From Aerophototrophica crusticola (GTDB lineage Bacteria; Pseudomonadota; Alphaproteobacteria; Azospirillales; Azospirillaceae): a DNA stretch of 64,000 nt. Shown piece by piece: positions 14,883 to 22,615 of the stretch. The number at the start of each line of letters is the position of its first letter. Position 1 is the first letter of the stretch. The DNA lies in the NCBI GenBank assembly GCA_001939945.1, contig MOEB01000011.1:1-64000 (forward strand), written 5' to 3'. Under the pieces are notes generated by a model. That model was not told the DNA's origin. It was given only the letters and a program-made list of their open reading frames with translations, and did no database searches. A program made the position numbers and the translations under genes.

Positions 14883-16852
14883 ATCTCCACCCCCTTGCTG
14901 ATCTCATCCTCGGGGAAGTCGAAGCTGTCGGACGGCGCCGCCGGTGCCTTGGCGGGGTTGTCCACCACGAGGGAGAGGTGCGGCTTGCCTCCCCTGCCCT
15001 TCCGGGGGGCCTGGGGCGCCGGCGCCGGGCCTACTGGGGCGGGCGGCGCCGCGGCGGTGATGCCGGGCGGGTCCAGGGTCAGGTCCTCCCGGTGCCGGCG
15101 CATCTCGTCCCGCTTGGCCCGCTGCCGGCGGACACGCTTCGTCTCCCGCTTGGCCCCGTCGGCGATCCGGTGCATGTCCTCGAACGCGGCAAAGATGGCG
15201 GCCTCGTCCTCCGCCTGCTTCCCCTGGCGTTCCAGCCAGTTCAGGGCCGCCTTGTATTCCCAGAGCGAGATGGAGGGCCGGCCATAGTCCCGGTACGGGA
15301 TCTCCACGTAATCCTTCAGCCCCGGGTCCAGGAAGTAGAGCTTGCTGATGTCCGTCGGGTCGCGGCGGACCTTGAACTTGCGCAGGCGGCTGCCCTCGCG
15401 GGACCGGACGTGCTGGGAGATCAGAGGGTCCCTGTACCAGATCTTGTCCCAGACGATCCCCTCCGGCTGCACCGTGCGCTCCGCGAAGGGCAGGAAGTCC
15501 AGCCGCAGGCGCCTTGGGTTGGCGATCGGGTCGGGCAGGCCGGTCGGCCGCTTCACCGTGCCGCCCCCGATGACGCCGTCATTCCAGCGGGCCAGGGGCG
15601 GCTGCTTGATCCCGTCATGGACCTTGTTGTGGTAGATGCCGACGATGAGGGTCAGCAGCCAGTGGCGCAACTCCGCCAGGGTCATGCAGGCCTTGCCGCT
15701 GGAGTCGTACTCGCCCCGTTTCTTGGGGTTGGAGAAGGTGGTTCCGGGCAGCGCGTGGATCTGCCCGCCCAGCGTGCCGCAGAGCCGCTCGATGTGGCCG
15801 CCATAGTGGGGCGTCTTGGGTGGGCGGAACTCGTAGAGGATGTCGTGCTCGTCCAGGGTGTCCCGGATCAGGTGGCTGCGGAAATCCTTGCCGTTGTCGG
15901 CGTGGACCATGCGGGGCTTGCCCCAGACCGGCCACTCCCCCTTAATCCCCAGCCGCTCCAGCTCCGCCTTCTTGTCCAGCATCCCATGGCAGAGGCAGAG
16001 CCCCACGGCGAATGCGCTCGGCCGGTCCAGGGACAGGTGGTAGCCGAACACCATCCGGCTGAACACGTCGATGGCCAGGGTCAGCCAGGGACGGCCGATC
16101 GGCAGACGCTGTTCCTCGTCCACCACGATGATGTCGAGGAGGGTGTGGTCGATCTGCACGACGGCCAGCGGGGCATCCGCGCCCGGGAACTCACCCTTCA
16201 CGGCGCCGAACTTGTCATGGGCGGCCTTCTTGCCCTGCCGCTTCAGCACCTTCTCCTGCGGTTCCAGCGCATCCAGCCGCGCCCGGATGGTCGAGGCATG
16301 GGGCTTGGGCAGCTTGGCGGCCCGGCAGCGCCGGTGGACCTCCTCGATCGTCCGCTGGCCATTCGGCTTCTGGTCGGTCAGGTAGAAATCCTTGATGACG
16401 CTGCTGATGACGGCCTCCACCTTCGGGTCCAGCAGCTTGGGCATCGGCTTGCCCCGCCGGCGGGGCGCCAGGTCGGACAGGAGCCGGCGGCCCTCGTAGG
16501 CCTTCATCCAGCGGTAGATGGTCGGGTAAGTCGTGCCGTGAGCCTCCGCCGCGGCACAGACCCGCTCATGGATCCCGGGCCCCTGGTGGGCCAGGAGCGG
16601 CTTGATGATGGAGAAGCGGCGCTTCGCCTCGGCTAGGTCGTCCGGGTGCAAGGCGTCCAGCAGGCGCCGCTCCGGGTTGGCGGAGGGCTTCGGTTCCGGC
16701 GCCGACAGCTCCCACACCGGGACGACATGCGGGTCGCCGCCGTTCGGGTCCTCCAGCAGCACGGAGGTGGCGGTCACCGCCTGCCCGACGCGGAAGATTT
16801 GGGACCGCCAGCGCACCAGGGACCCGGGCTTGTAGCTGATGCCGCCCGTCAT
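14876..16852 (-). CDS. tnsB: TnsB/TniA-type DDE transposase
   Basis: 658 residues. An N-terminal DNA-binding part has a helix-turn-helix-like stretch near 95-120 (THGTTYPTIYRWMKAYEG-like). It is followed by an integrase core with catalytic D235 (VVQIDHTLLD), D319 (MVHADNGKDF) and E355 (GGHIERLCGT). A Mu-transposase C-terminal beta-barrel and a basic, proline-rich tail that would contact TnsC follow. TnsB recognises the end repeats and joins the 3' ends to target DNA. Start ATG 16852 has a GGGGAGG ribosome site. All three catalytic residues are intact. Confidence 0.95.
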   Translation of the reverse strand: MTGGISYKPGSLVRWRSQIFRVGQAVTATSVLLEDPNGGDPHVVPVWELSAPEPKPSANPERRLLDALHPDDLAEAKRRFSIIKPLLAHQGPGIHERVCAAAEAHGTTYPTIYRWMKAYEGRRLLSDLAPRRRGKPMPKLLDPKVEAVISSVIKDFYLTDQKPNGQRTIEEVHRRCRAAKLPKPHASTIRARLDALEPQEKVLKRQGKKAAHDKFGAVKGEFPGADAPLAVVQIDHTLLDIIVVDEEQRLPIGRPWLTLAIDVFSRMVFGYHLSLDRPSAFAVGLCLCHGMLDKKAELERLGIKGEWPVWGKPRMVHADNGKDFRSHLIRDTLDEHDILYEFRPPKTPHYGGHIERLCGTLGGQIHALPGTTFSNPKKRGEYDSSGKACMTLAELRHWLLTLIVGIYHNKVHDGIKQPPLARWNDGVIGGGTVKRPTGLPDPIANPRRLRLDFLPFAERTVQPEGIVWDKIWYRDPLISQHVRSREGSRLRKFKVRRDPTDISKLYFLDPGLKDYVEIPYRDYGRPSISLWEYKAALNWLERQGKQAEDEAAIFAAFEDMHRIADGAKRETKRVRRQRAKRDEMRRHREDLTLDPPGITAAAPPAPVGPAPAPQAPRKGRGGKPHLSLVVDNPAKAPAAPSDSFDFPEDEISKGVEIW

Positions 16853-16874
16853 GGCGAAACCTCCCCGCAGATCA

Positions 16875-17516
16875 TCATGGGCTCCGTTCCCGGGGCAGGG
16901 TCAGTGGCGTGGTGGCGGCCACCGGCTGGTCGAGGTCGGCCGCAAGTTCCAGCCGTGCCACGAGCGTCCAGACGTCCGGCAGCAGGGCCGGGGCGCCTGC
17001 GGCACTCTCCGGGCCACTGGCAGCCAGCTCCCGCACCGTGAGCACCCGGGCCAACCGCACGGAGGCGATGAGCGCGTCCCGCCGGCCGGCAGGGACGGAC
17101 CTGTCCCGGTAGGGCAGCAGGAACTTCGCGTTCTCCAGCCGCGCGGTGCGGATCGCCTGTTCCGTCGCGACCTCGAATCGCCAGCCCATGTCGGCCGCAT
17201 AGGCCCGGGCCGCCGCGAAACGCGCCTCCAGCTCGCCGGCGAGGAGAGCCTTGTCGGTGGAATACTTCACCTCCACCAGCCTGGGCGGCCGGGCATCGCG
17301 GTAGGTCACCAGGAAATCCGGCACATAGCTGCCGCCCCCTGGCAGGCGGATGCGGACGGGCTGCTCCTCCAGCGTCGCGACAGCCAAGTCGAAACGCTGC
17401 AGCAGGGCGAAGTCGCGCTCCAGGGTGGACTCCACATCTACGCCCCGCCGGCCCGGCCCCATGGGCACCCGTCCCCCGACACTCCGATAGCACAAACCAA
17501 TCTTGCGAACGGGCAT
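16875..17516 (-). CDS. tnsA: TnsA-type endonuclease
   Basis: 213 residues from ATG 17516, which has GGAGG four bases upstream; a longer in-frame start exists at 17534. The restriction-endonuclease-like core has STLERDF (E33), YVPDFLVTY (D67) and LVEVKYS (E82, K84), matching the E-D-E/QxK pattern of TnsA. TnsA cuts the 5' strands at the transposon ends so that, with TnsB, the element is excised by cut-and-paste. The presence of TnsA separates this element from Tn5053/Tn402-type transposons. It lies 22 bp before tnsB. Confidence 0.9.
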   Translation of the reverse strand: MPVRKIGLCYRSVGGRVPMGPGRRGVDVESTLERDFALLQRFDLAVATLEEQPVRIRLPGGGSYVPDFLVTYRDARPPRLVEVKYSTDKALLAGELEARFAAARAYAADMGWRFEVATEQAIRTARLENAKFLLPYRDRSVPAGRRDALIASVRLARVLTVRELAASGPESAAGAPALLPDVWTLVARLELAADLDQPVAATTPLTLPRERSP

Positions 17517-17550
17517 ATACCCTCCAACCCCCAAGGGTTAATCACCCGTA

Positions 17551-18885
17551 TCATGATGTGCGTAAAGCGCTTCGCGTGCTTTCTTCGCGTGGCGCGGGAA
17601 GGTTGAGGCATTTGCGCAACAGACTATCCAGCCAGGGTCCCACGCCCTCTCCGGCGTTGTGGGCCGCGGCGCGGGCGGCTGCCTTCACCTCGGGCGACAC
17701 GCCGTCCAGCTTCCAGTACCGGCCCTCCCCCCAGCGCGCACCGTCGGTGGCAGGGTCGGCCAGGTCACTGATGGCCAGCAGCTTCGTCCCCATCAGGGCG
17801 ATGAGGTTCCGGTAGGTGCCGGGCCGGCCGGCGCCGGCGAGGACCTGCTTGGCGGCCAGAACCTCTTCTCGGTGTCCGGCCCGCTGCTCCCGGTCCAGGT
17901 GCCAGGCCACGGCGTCTGCCAGGGCGAAGGGCTGCCGGTCGCCATGGCGCTTGCGGATGTGGCTGCTGGCCAGCCCGACGGCCTTGCCGGCCGCGACGAA
18001 GCGATGGGGCCAGTCCTGCACCAGGTAGTGGGCCATGGCCAGCAGGATTGACCGCGGCCGGGGTGCCAGGTGGGCGATGTCCTTGACCCTGGGCACCGAC
18101 GCGGGCGGCAGGTCCAGGCCTGGCTCCCTCGCCGCCACCCAGCGGCGCAGGGCATAGGCGTGGGGGCCGCCGGCGAGGAGCCGCATCACGGCGGCCAGGA
18201 CGTCCAGGGCAGCGAAGGAATAGGTCGGGCCGTAAGCACCCAGGTCGACCCACCCCTCGCCCACAGCAGCCATCCAGGCGGCCTGGAGCGGGCCTGTGTC
18301 CACCGGGGGCGGCACCGATGCCCACCGCCGCGCGTCGCTGCCACAGGACCAGCAGCGGAAGCCAGAGCGGTTGTCCTGCTGGAGAAAGCCCAGCGGCTCG
18401 CCACAATCCCCGCAGCGGTCCACCAACAGGGCTCCGTGCGTGGCGCAGGTGGTGACGAAGGCCAGCCGCCAAGACAGCCTGAGGTGCGGCACCGGGTCGG
18501 TGGAGAGGCACTGGGGGCAGACCTGCTGCCCGAAGCAGCGTTTCCCGGCCTGACGCCCAGCAGGCGGGAGCCAGGGAAGGATGACACGGCCATCCGGGTC
18601 TTGCTCAAAGACCCGACCGGCCAAGCCTTGGAAGCTGGCAGCCCGGATCGCTTCAGCCTCAACCCCCGCGCCGTCGGACAGGGCGTGGATCAGGCCAGGC
18701 TCGGCGTGCCGGTCCAGGTCGGGGACGCTGTTGCCGCCCGCCGGCAGGCAGCAGCGGTAAAGGTCGCGCGGCCGGTGCCCATTGGCCGCGGCGACGCGGA
18801 CGAACCATGAGGTGAGCGATTCACCTGCAATCAGCTCCGGCCTGCCTGGCCACCGACCCGTTCGCCCCGCCATGCCAACCCCCAT
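17551..18885 (-). CDS. tniQ: TniQ/TnsD-type target-selection protein
   Basis: 444 residues. The N-terminal TniQ domain (LIAGESLTSWFVRVAAANGH, about 18-37) is followed by paired cysteines of a zinc ribbon (C123/C126, C147/H150, C158/C161, C178/C181). A helical C-terminal part contains helix-turn-helix-like stretches (KAVGLASSHIRKRHGDRQP). TnsD-like members bind a fixed att site. Given the insertion point beside tRNA-Phe, this protein probably recognises the tRNA-Phe 3' region (inference). The start may be 18885 or 18873; neither has a strong ribosome site. It is the first gene of the transposition string and lies next to the right end. Confidence 0.92.
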   Translation of the reverse strand: MGVGMAGRTGRWPGRPELIAGESLTSWFVRVAAANGHRPRDLYRCCLPAGGNSVPDLDRHAEPGLIHALSDGAGVEAEAIRAASFQGLAGRVFEQDPDGRVILPWLPPAGRQAGKRCFGQQVCPQCLSTDPVPHLRLSWRLAFVTTCATHGALLVDRCGDCGEPLGFLQQDNRSGFRCWSCGSDARRWASVPPPVDTGPLQAAWMAAVGEGWVDLGAYGPTYSFAALDVLAAVMRLLAGGPHAYALRRWVAAREPGLDLPPASVPRVKDIAHLAPRPRSILLAMAHYLVQDWPHRFVAAGKAVGLASSHIRKRHGDRQPFALADAVAWHLDREQRAGHREEVLAAKQVLAGAGRPGTYRNLIALMGTKLLAISDLADPATDGARWGEGRYWKLDGVSPEVKAAARAAAHNAGEGVGPWLDSLLRKCLNLPAPREESTRSALRTS

Positions 18886-19220
18886 CTGTGCGAGGCAGGA
18901 TCATGTATGCGGGCGCCGGGGCGCGTCCTCGGGGAAACAGCATACATCGGCATGCAGTTGAGGATGCCTGCCGCGGGAGCCGAACGCCGGGTGGCGGTAC
19001 CCAGGCTTTGCGGATCGTTCGTGTGAGTAAATGGATTCGGAGGGCGTCGTCATGCCCGTGCGCGCCAACGCGGCAAAACTGGCTTTCTTGCCGATCCGCG
19101 CTCGCTAAGCTGTTCAGATCGCAAGAAAATCGGGCGGCATGGAGAGTCGGTTTACTCGCACGAACGAGGCACCAAGTCCATTTACCAGCCGGTTTCTAGC
19201 AATTACGTCTGAAACCGACA
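18886..19220. repeat. Right transposon end with TnsB-like sites; no gene
   Basis: The outer terminus is at 19220. Inward on the minus strand come TTCAGACGTAATTG (about 19199-19212), CGGCTGGTAAATGG (19178-19191) and GTGCGAGTAAACCG (19148-19161). A further copy in the opposite orientation, GTGTGAGTAAATGG, lies at 19021-19034. The 17-mer at 19015-19031 is the inverse of 19151-19167 with one mismatch. No ORF is supported between 18886 and 19253; the tniQ promoter must lie here. Confidence 0.7.
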
Positions 19221-19225
19221 GTTGG
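19221..19225. repeat. 5-bp target-site duplication GTTGG, right copy
   Basis: Identical to 6238-6242 and directly adjacent to the right terminus at 19220. Confidence 0.8.
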
Positions 19226-19253
19226 GTCTACGCTGACCGCATCTTGCTGATCG

Positions 19254-19329
19254 TGGTGCCCAGGGGCGGAATCGAACCACCGACACGGGGATTTTCAGTC
19301 CCCTGCTCTACCAACTGAGCTACCTGGGC
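19254..19329 (-). tRNA. tRNA-Phe (GAA anticodon)
   Basis: Read on the minus strand it gives a complete 76-nt cloverleaf. The acceptor stem GCCCAGG pairs with CCTGGGC; the D arm is GCTC/GAGC. The anticodon stem-loop GGGGA-CTGAAAA-TCCCC carries anticodon GAA, and the T arm is GGTGG-TTCGATT-CCGCC. Discriminator A and CCA are encoded. Its 3' end lies 33 bp from the Tn7-like transposon, which was probably targeted to it. The gene itself is intact. Confidence 0.97.
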
Positions 19330-19460
19330 ACACCGCGATCAAACCGGGCTAAGCCGCTGGATTTCCTGGCTGCTTTGCCCCCCCACCGTCGTTCCGCCGT
19401 GGGCGGCGCCCGGTGAGGAGCGCGGTATAGACAAAAAATTTTGGGCTGTCCAGCACCTGA

Positions 19461-19673
19461 TTACGGGTCCTCATCGAATTTTTCAGCCCCGGCCTTGTCG
19501 TCCTGCTCCCCCGCCGGGACGCGGTAGACGCCGCCGAGCCAGCGGGACAGGTCCACGTCGGCGCAGCGCTTGGAACAGAAGGGCTTGGCCTCCGGCACGG
19601 CCGGGCGGCCGCAGATGGGGCAGGCGGATTTCTTCGGCCGGGCGTCGGCCAGGTTGATCGGGTCGGTGGGCAT
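19461..19673 (-). CDS. yacG: DNA gyrase inhibitor YacG (small zinc-finger protein)
   Basis: 70 residues starting MPTDPINLADARPKK. It has the YacG four-cysteine zinc site CPIC ... FCSKRCADVD followed by LSRWLGG, the typical core of the family. YacG binds GyrB and inhibits DNA gyrase in vitro. The acidic tail (AEKFDEDP) is family-typical. The start at 19673 is preferred over a longer frame because upstream residues are low-complexity. It lies 41 bp downstream of the RNase gene, in the same direction, as often found in alphaproteobacteria. Confidence 0.92.
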   Translation of the reverse strand: MPTDPINLADARPKKSACPICGRPAVPEAKPFCSKRCADVDLSRWLGGVYRVPAGEQDDKAGAEKFDEDP

Positions 19674-19713
19674 CGGGTCGGCAAACCTGGTGGGCGGGCG
19701 GGAAGGACGGGTG

Positions 19714-20907
19714 TCAGGCCGGGTCCGGCTCGGCGGCGCCCGGGCCGCCCGGCGCGCCGTCCAACAGGGCGGACAGGGGCGGGCCGCGGCGGGCACGGGT
19801 CAGCTCCACCAGCCCCAGCTTCGACATGCCATAGACATGGGTACCCGCGGGGTCGTCGGAAACCGCCGTGCTGAGCGCCTGGAGCACGGCTTCCCGGTCC
19901 CCGGCGCGGGACAGGCTGACGAAGTCCACCACCACGATGCCGCCCAAATTGCGCAGGCGGAGCTGGCGGGCAATCTCCCGGCAGGCGTCCAGGTTGGTGG
20001 CAAGGGCGTTGCCCCGCTCCCCCCCGTTCACGTCCACCACGGTCAGCGCCTCCGTCCGCTCGATCACCAGGGAGCCGCCTTGGGGCAGCGGCACCCGTGT
20101 GCCCAGCAGTTGGTGGATGGCCCCGTCCACGTCCCCTTCCTCGAACAGGGCGCCGGACCCCTTGTGGGGGGTGAGCAGGGGTTCCAGGTCCGGGGCGCGG
20201 GTACGGCACCAGGCGCGCACCTCTGCCAACAGGTCGGCGCCATCAACCCGGATCGAGTCCACCCCGGCGCCGGTCCATTCCACCAGCGCCCGTTCCGCGG
20301 CGGTGGGCGCAGGCCGCAAGGGGCGGGGCGGGCTGCCCTGTGCCAGCGCCTGGACGGCGTGCCAGTCGGCGAGGTGCGCCTCCGCCTCCTGCAACACCAG
20401 GCCGGGGTTGGCGCCCAGGGCGTCGGCGCGCAGGATCCAGCCGCCCTGGCGGGGCAGCGCGTCGGCCAGGAGCTGCTTCAGCCGCCCCACCTCCGGCCCC
20501 TTGCCCAGGCGGCGGGAGACGTGGAGCCCCTGCCCCAGCGGCGCGTGGACGACGAAGCGGCCGGGCAGGCTTACATCCATGGTGACGGTGGCGCCCTTGG
20601 CCCCGTGGGCGTCGGCCTTGACCTGGACGATGACGGTCTGGCCGGTGCGGAGGAGTTGGCCGATGCGGGCGTCACGTTTCCCGGGACGCACGTCGCTGGC
20701 ATTCAGCAGGGCCTGCTGCCGCTCCCCGATCTCCACGAAGGCGGCGTCCAGCCCGGCGGCGAGGCGGGTCACCTTGCCCAGCAGCACCGCGCCCAGCAGG
20801 GAGGGCCGGTCTTCCCGGTCGATGGTCAGGTCGGTCAGGGTCCCCCGCTCCAGCAAGGCGGCGCGGCGGAAGGGGCCGCGCCGGTCCAGCAGCAGGGTGC
20901 GGCTCAT
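19714..20907 (-). CDS. rng: Ribonuclease E/G family protein (RNase G-like)
   Basis: 397 residues, the size of a short RNase G without the long RNase E scaffold tail. An S1-like fold lies near residues 35-115 (LGKVTRLAAGLDAAFVEIG). The catalytic region contains VVDVNGGERGN and IVVVDFVSL, the magnesium-binding aspartates of the DNase I-like subdomain. The enzyme cuts single-stranded RNA endonucleolytically during rRNA and mRNA maturation. The Zn-link cysteine pair of full RNase E is not evident. Its stop overlaps the maf start region; maf, rng and yacG appear co-transcribed. Confidence 0.9.
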   Translation of the reverse strand: MSRTLLLDRRGPFRRAALLERGTLTDLTIDREDRPSLLGAVLLGKVTRLAAGLDAAFVEIGERQQALLNASDVRPGKRDARIGQLLRTGQTVIVQVKADAHGAKGATVTMDVSLPGRFVVHAPLGQGLHVSRRLGKGPEVGRLKQLLADALPRQGGWILRADALGANPGLVLQEAEAHLADWHAVQALAQGSPPRPLRPAPTAAERALVEWTGAGVDSIRVDGADLLAEVRAWCRTRAPDLEPLLTPHKGSGALFEEGDVDGAIHQLLGTRVPLPQGGSLVIERTEALTVVDVNGGERGNALATNLDACREIARQLRLRNLGGIVVVDFVSLSRAGDREAVLQALSTAVSDDPAGTHVYGMSKLGLVELTRARRGPPLSALLDGAPGGPGAAEPDPA

Positions 20908-21536
20908 GAGTCGGCCTTCAGGCCCAGCGGGTCGATGCCCGCGGCGCGGAGAAGTCCGCCCACCTCCGCCAAGGGCAGGCCGACGATGTTGGGATAGCTG
21001 CCGATCACCTCACGCACGAACAGGCTGGCGAGACCCTGGATGGCGTAGCCGCCGGCCTTGCCCTTCCATTCGCCGGAGCGGACATAGGCCTCGATCTCCT
21101 CCGCCCCCAGGGTGCGGAAGGCGACGACTGTCGTGACGGTTCGGGTCCAGGTGCGGCCGTCGGCGCCGATCAGGCAGACGCCGCCGAACACCTTGTGCCG
21201 GCGGCCGGACATCAGTTCCAGGCAGGCCTGTGCCTCCGCCGGCTCCTCCGTCTTGGGCAGGATGCGGCGGCCCACGCCCACCACCGTGTCGGCGGCCAGG
21301 ATGACGGAGCCCGGGTGGCGCGGGGCGACCTTGGCGGCCTTTTCCGCGGCCACGCGGCCGGCATAGGGGCCGGGAAGCTCCCCCTTCAGCGGGGTCTCAT
21401 CAATGTCGGCGGGGTCGATGGCGTCGGGCACCAGCCCGATCTGGGCCAACAGGTCGCGGCGGCGCGGCGAACTGCTGGCCAGCACGAATCGCGGGCGGCC
21501 CGGGTGGTTCAGCCCTGGAATCGTGCCGGCTTTCAT
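20904..21536 (-). CDS. maf: Maf-like nucleoside triphosphate pyrophosphatase
   Basis: 210 residues. The family start FVLASSSPRRRDLLAQIGL (about 17-35), the central ILAADTVV motif with catalytic aspartate, and the C-terminal GKAGGYAIQGLASLFV motif are all present. Maf/YhdE enzymes hydrolyse dTTP/UTP or modified pyrimidine nucleotides and limit misincorporation. The stop overlaps the rng start by 4 bp (20904-20907). It lies between infA and the RNase gene, a conserved alphaproteobacterial arrangement. Confidence 0.95.
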   Translation of the reverse strand: MKAGTIPGLNHPGRPRFVLASSSPRRRDLLAQIGLVPDAIDPADIDETPLKGELPGPYAGRVAAEKAAKVAPRHPGSVILAADTVVGVGRRILPKTEEPAEAQACLELMSGRRHKVFGGVCLIGADGRTWTRTVTTVVAFRTLGAEEIEAYVRSGEWKGKAGGYAIQGLASLFVREVIGSYPNIVGLPLAEVGGLLRAAGIDPLGLKADS

Positions 21537-21550
21537 GGGCAGCGGCCCGC

Positions 21551-21769
21551 TTACTTGAAGCGGAAGGTGATGCGGCCCTTGGTCAGGTCGTACGGCGTCA
21601 TCTCGACGTTGACGCGGTCACCAGCCAGCACGCGGATGCGGTTCTTACGCATCTTGCCCGAGGTATGGGCCAGCACTTCATGGTTGTTATCGAGCTTCAC
21701 ACGGAACATCGCGTTGGGCAGCAGTTCGGTCACCGTGCCGGAAAACTCGATCAGATCTTCCTTCGCCAT
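21551..21769 (-). CDS. infA: Translation initiation factor IF-1
   Basis: 72 residues, the exact family size, beginning [20 protein letters not shown]. It has the single S1/OB fold ([20 protein letters not shown], then [20 protein letters not shown]). IF-1 sits in the A site of the 30S subunit during initiation. Immediately upstream of maf (14 bp), so probably one transcript. Confidence 0.98.
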   Translation of the reverse strand: MAKEDLIEFSGTVTELLPNAMFRVKLDNNHEVLAHTSGKMRKNRIRVLAGDRVNVEMTPYDLTKGRITFRFK

Positions 21770-21892
21770 CTCTTCCTGTAAACCCGGGTGGAAAGGCGGG
21801 CAAATAGGTGATTGGCCCGTGAGTTCCGGTCAAGTGTTTTAAAAGCATGGATGCGCAACCTTCCCCTTTCGGCGAGGGCTGTGCCGGGGACG

Positions 21893-21998
21893 ACACGGGG
21901 GCCCGGTTCCTTCTCCCTGGGGAGGGGGGAGGTTCCGACGAACCCACCTCCCTCACCCGCCTCGCTTCGCTCGGCACCCTCTCCCCCGGGAGAGGGAA
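21893..21998. repeat. Dispersed palindromic intergenic repeat (type CTCACCCGCCTCGCT)
   Basis: The gap before infA and after the VOC gene holds CTCACCCGCCTCGCTTCG followed by CTCTCCCCCGGGAGAGGG. A closely similar block with CTCACCCGCCTCGCTGCG lies at 54703-54785. Such units are repeated intergenic palindromes; no gene is seen. Confidence 0.6.
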
Positions 21999-21999
21999 C

Positions 22000-22383
22000 T
22001 CACCCCGCCTTCTTCATCACGAAGGCGTTCAGCTTGTTGCCGTCGGGGTCGCGGAAATAGGCGGCGTAGAAGCCGCCCTGTTCGCCGCGGTAGCCGGGCT
22101 TGCCCTCGCAGGTGCCGCCGTGGGACAGGGCGATGTCGTACAGCCGGTCCACCTGCTCCGTGCTGTTGGCCTCGAACGCCACCATGACGCCGTTGCCGAT
22201 GGTAGCGGGCTTGCCATCATAGGGCTTCATCAGGCAGACGCCGGCAGCGCCGCCTGCCTCACCCCAGGCGATGCCGCCGGGCCATTCCATCATCCGGCCG
22301 GTGCCCAATTCCTTGGCGATGGCGTCATAGAAGGGCGCACCGCGCTCCAGGTCGTTGGTGCCAAGCGTGACATAGCCGATCAT
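22000..22383 (-). CDS. VOC (glyoxalase/bleomycin-resistance fold) family protein
   Basis: 127 residues, a single VOC domain of two beta-alpha-beta-beta-beta units. It begins MIGYVTLGTNDLERGAPFYD with a metal-type first strand. The C-terminus GGFYAAYFRDPDGNKLNAFV has the usual DPDGN motif. Members range from metal-dependent lyases to resistance proteins; the substrate cannot be deduced. It stands alone, with no operon partner. Confidence 0.85.
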   Translation of the reverse strand: MIGYVTLGTNDLERGAPFYDAIAKELGTGRMMEWPGGIAWGEAGGAAGVCLMKPYDGKPATIGNGVMVAFEANSTEQVDRLYDIALSHGGTCEGKPGYRGEQGGFYAAYFRDPDGNKLNAFVMKKAG

Positions 22384-22460
22384 GGTTCCGTTCCCCCAAA
22401 TTCGATCTGGTTATGTCGGAACAATACGTGAACAGACAACTGCCTGTCCAGGGGGGAAAA

Positions 22461-22476
22461 CTTTCGAATTCGAAAG
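22461..22476. repeat. 16-bp palindrome CTTTCGAATTCGAAAG, copy 1
   Basis: Perfect self-complementary 16-mer in the 232-bp gap between the binding-protein gene and the VOC gene. Other copies are at 36673 (one base different), 43090 and 59243. Confidence 0.7.
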
Positions 22477-22537
22477 TGCCTTTGGCGCTTTCCTCAGGTG
22501 CTCCCCTCTTGGGGGGCCGGGGCAAGCTCCGCCACAG

Positions 22538-22613
22538 CAGCGGCTTGGCTTGGGCGGGCACGGGCTCGCGCAAGCCAAGCCGCTGGGACGTGTTTACAGT
22601 AAGCGTAAACACG
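22538..22613. terminator. Two strong hairpins downstream of the binding-protein gene
   Basis: CAGCGGCTTGGCTTG (22538-22552) is exactly repeated inverted at 22571-22585 (15-bp stem, 18-base loop). CGTGTTTAC (22589-22597) is repeated inverted at 22605-22613. The second hairpin begins 2 bases past the stop of the minus-strand gene ending at 22616. They may terminate its transcript; no T-run is clear. Confidence 0.5.
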
Positions 22614-22615
22614 CC

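Larger units (their letters stand above)
6243..19220. mobile_element. Complete Tn7-like transposon carrying tniQ-tnsA-tnsB-tnsC and a methyltransferase/GHKL/receiver cargo
   Basis: The element is 12,978 bp. The left terminus reads TCTCGGCTTCAGTCGTAA; the right terminus, read inward on the minus strand, reads TGTCGGTTTCAGACGTAA. They match at 17 of the first 22 positions and are flanked by direct GTTGG copies. Both ends hold further short repeats with the core GTAAA-TGG/CCG, as expected for TnsB binding sites. The right half encodes a TnsA endonuclease, a TnsB DDE transposase, a TnsC-type ATPase and a TniQ/TnsD targeting protein. The left half is cargo of lower GC. The right end lies 33 bp from the 3' end of tRNA-Phe. 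The left terminal dinucleotide is TC rather than the usual TG, which might reduce mobility. No CRISPR array or cas gene was seen. Confidence 0.88.

Noticed and set aside
14136-16636. Two long plus-strand frames opposite tnsC and tnsB
   Set aside because: Low-complexity antisense of the transposition genes; catalytic motifs are all on the minus strand.
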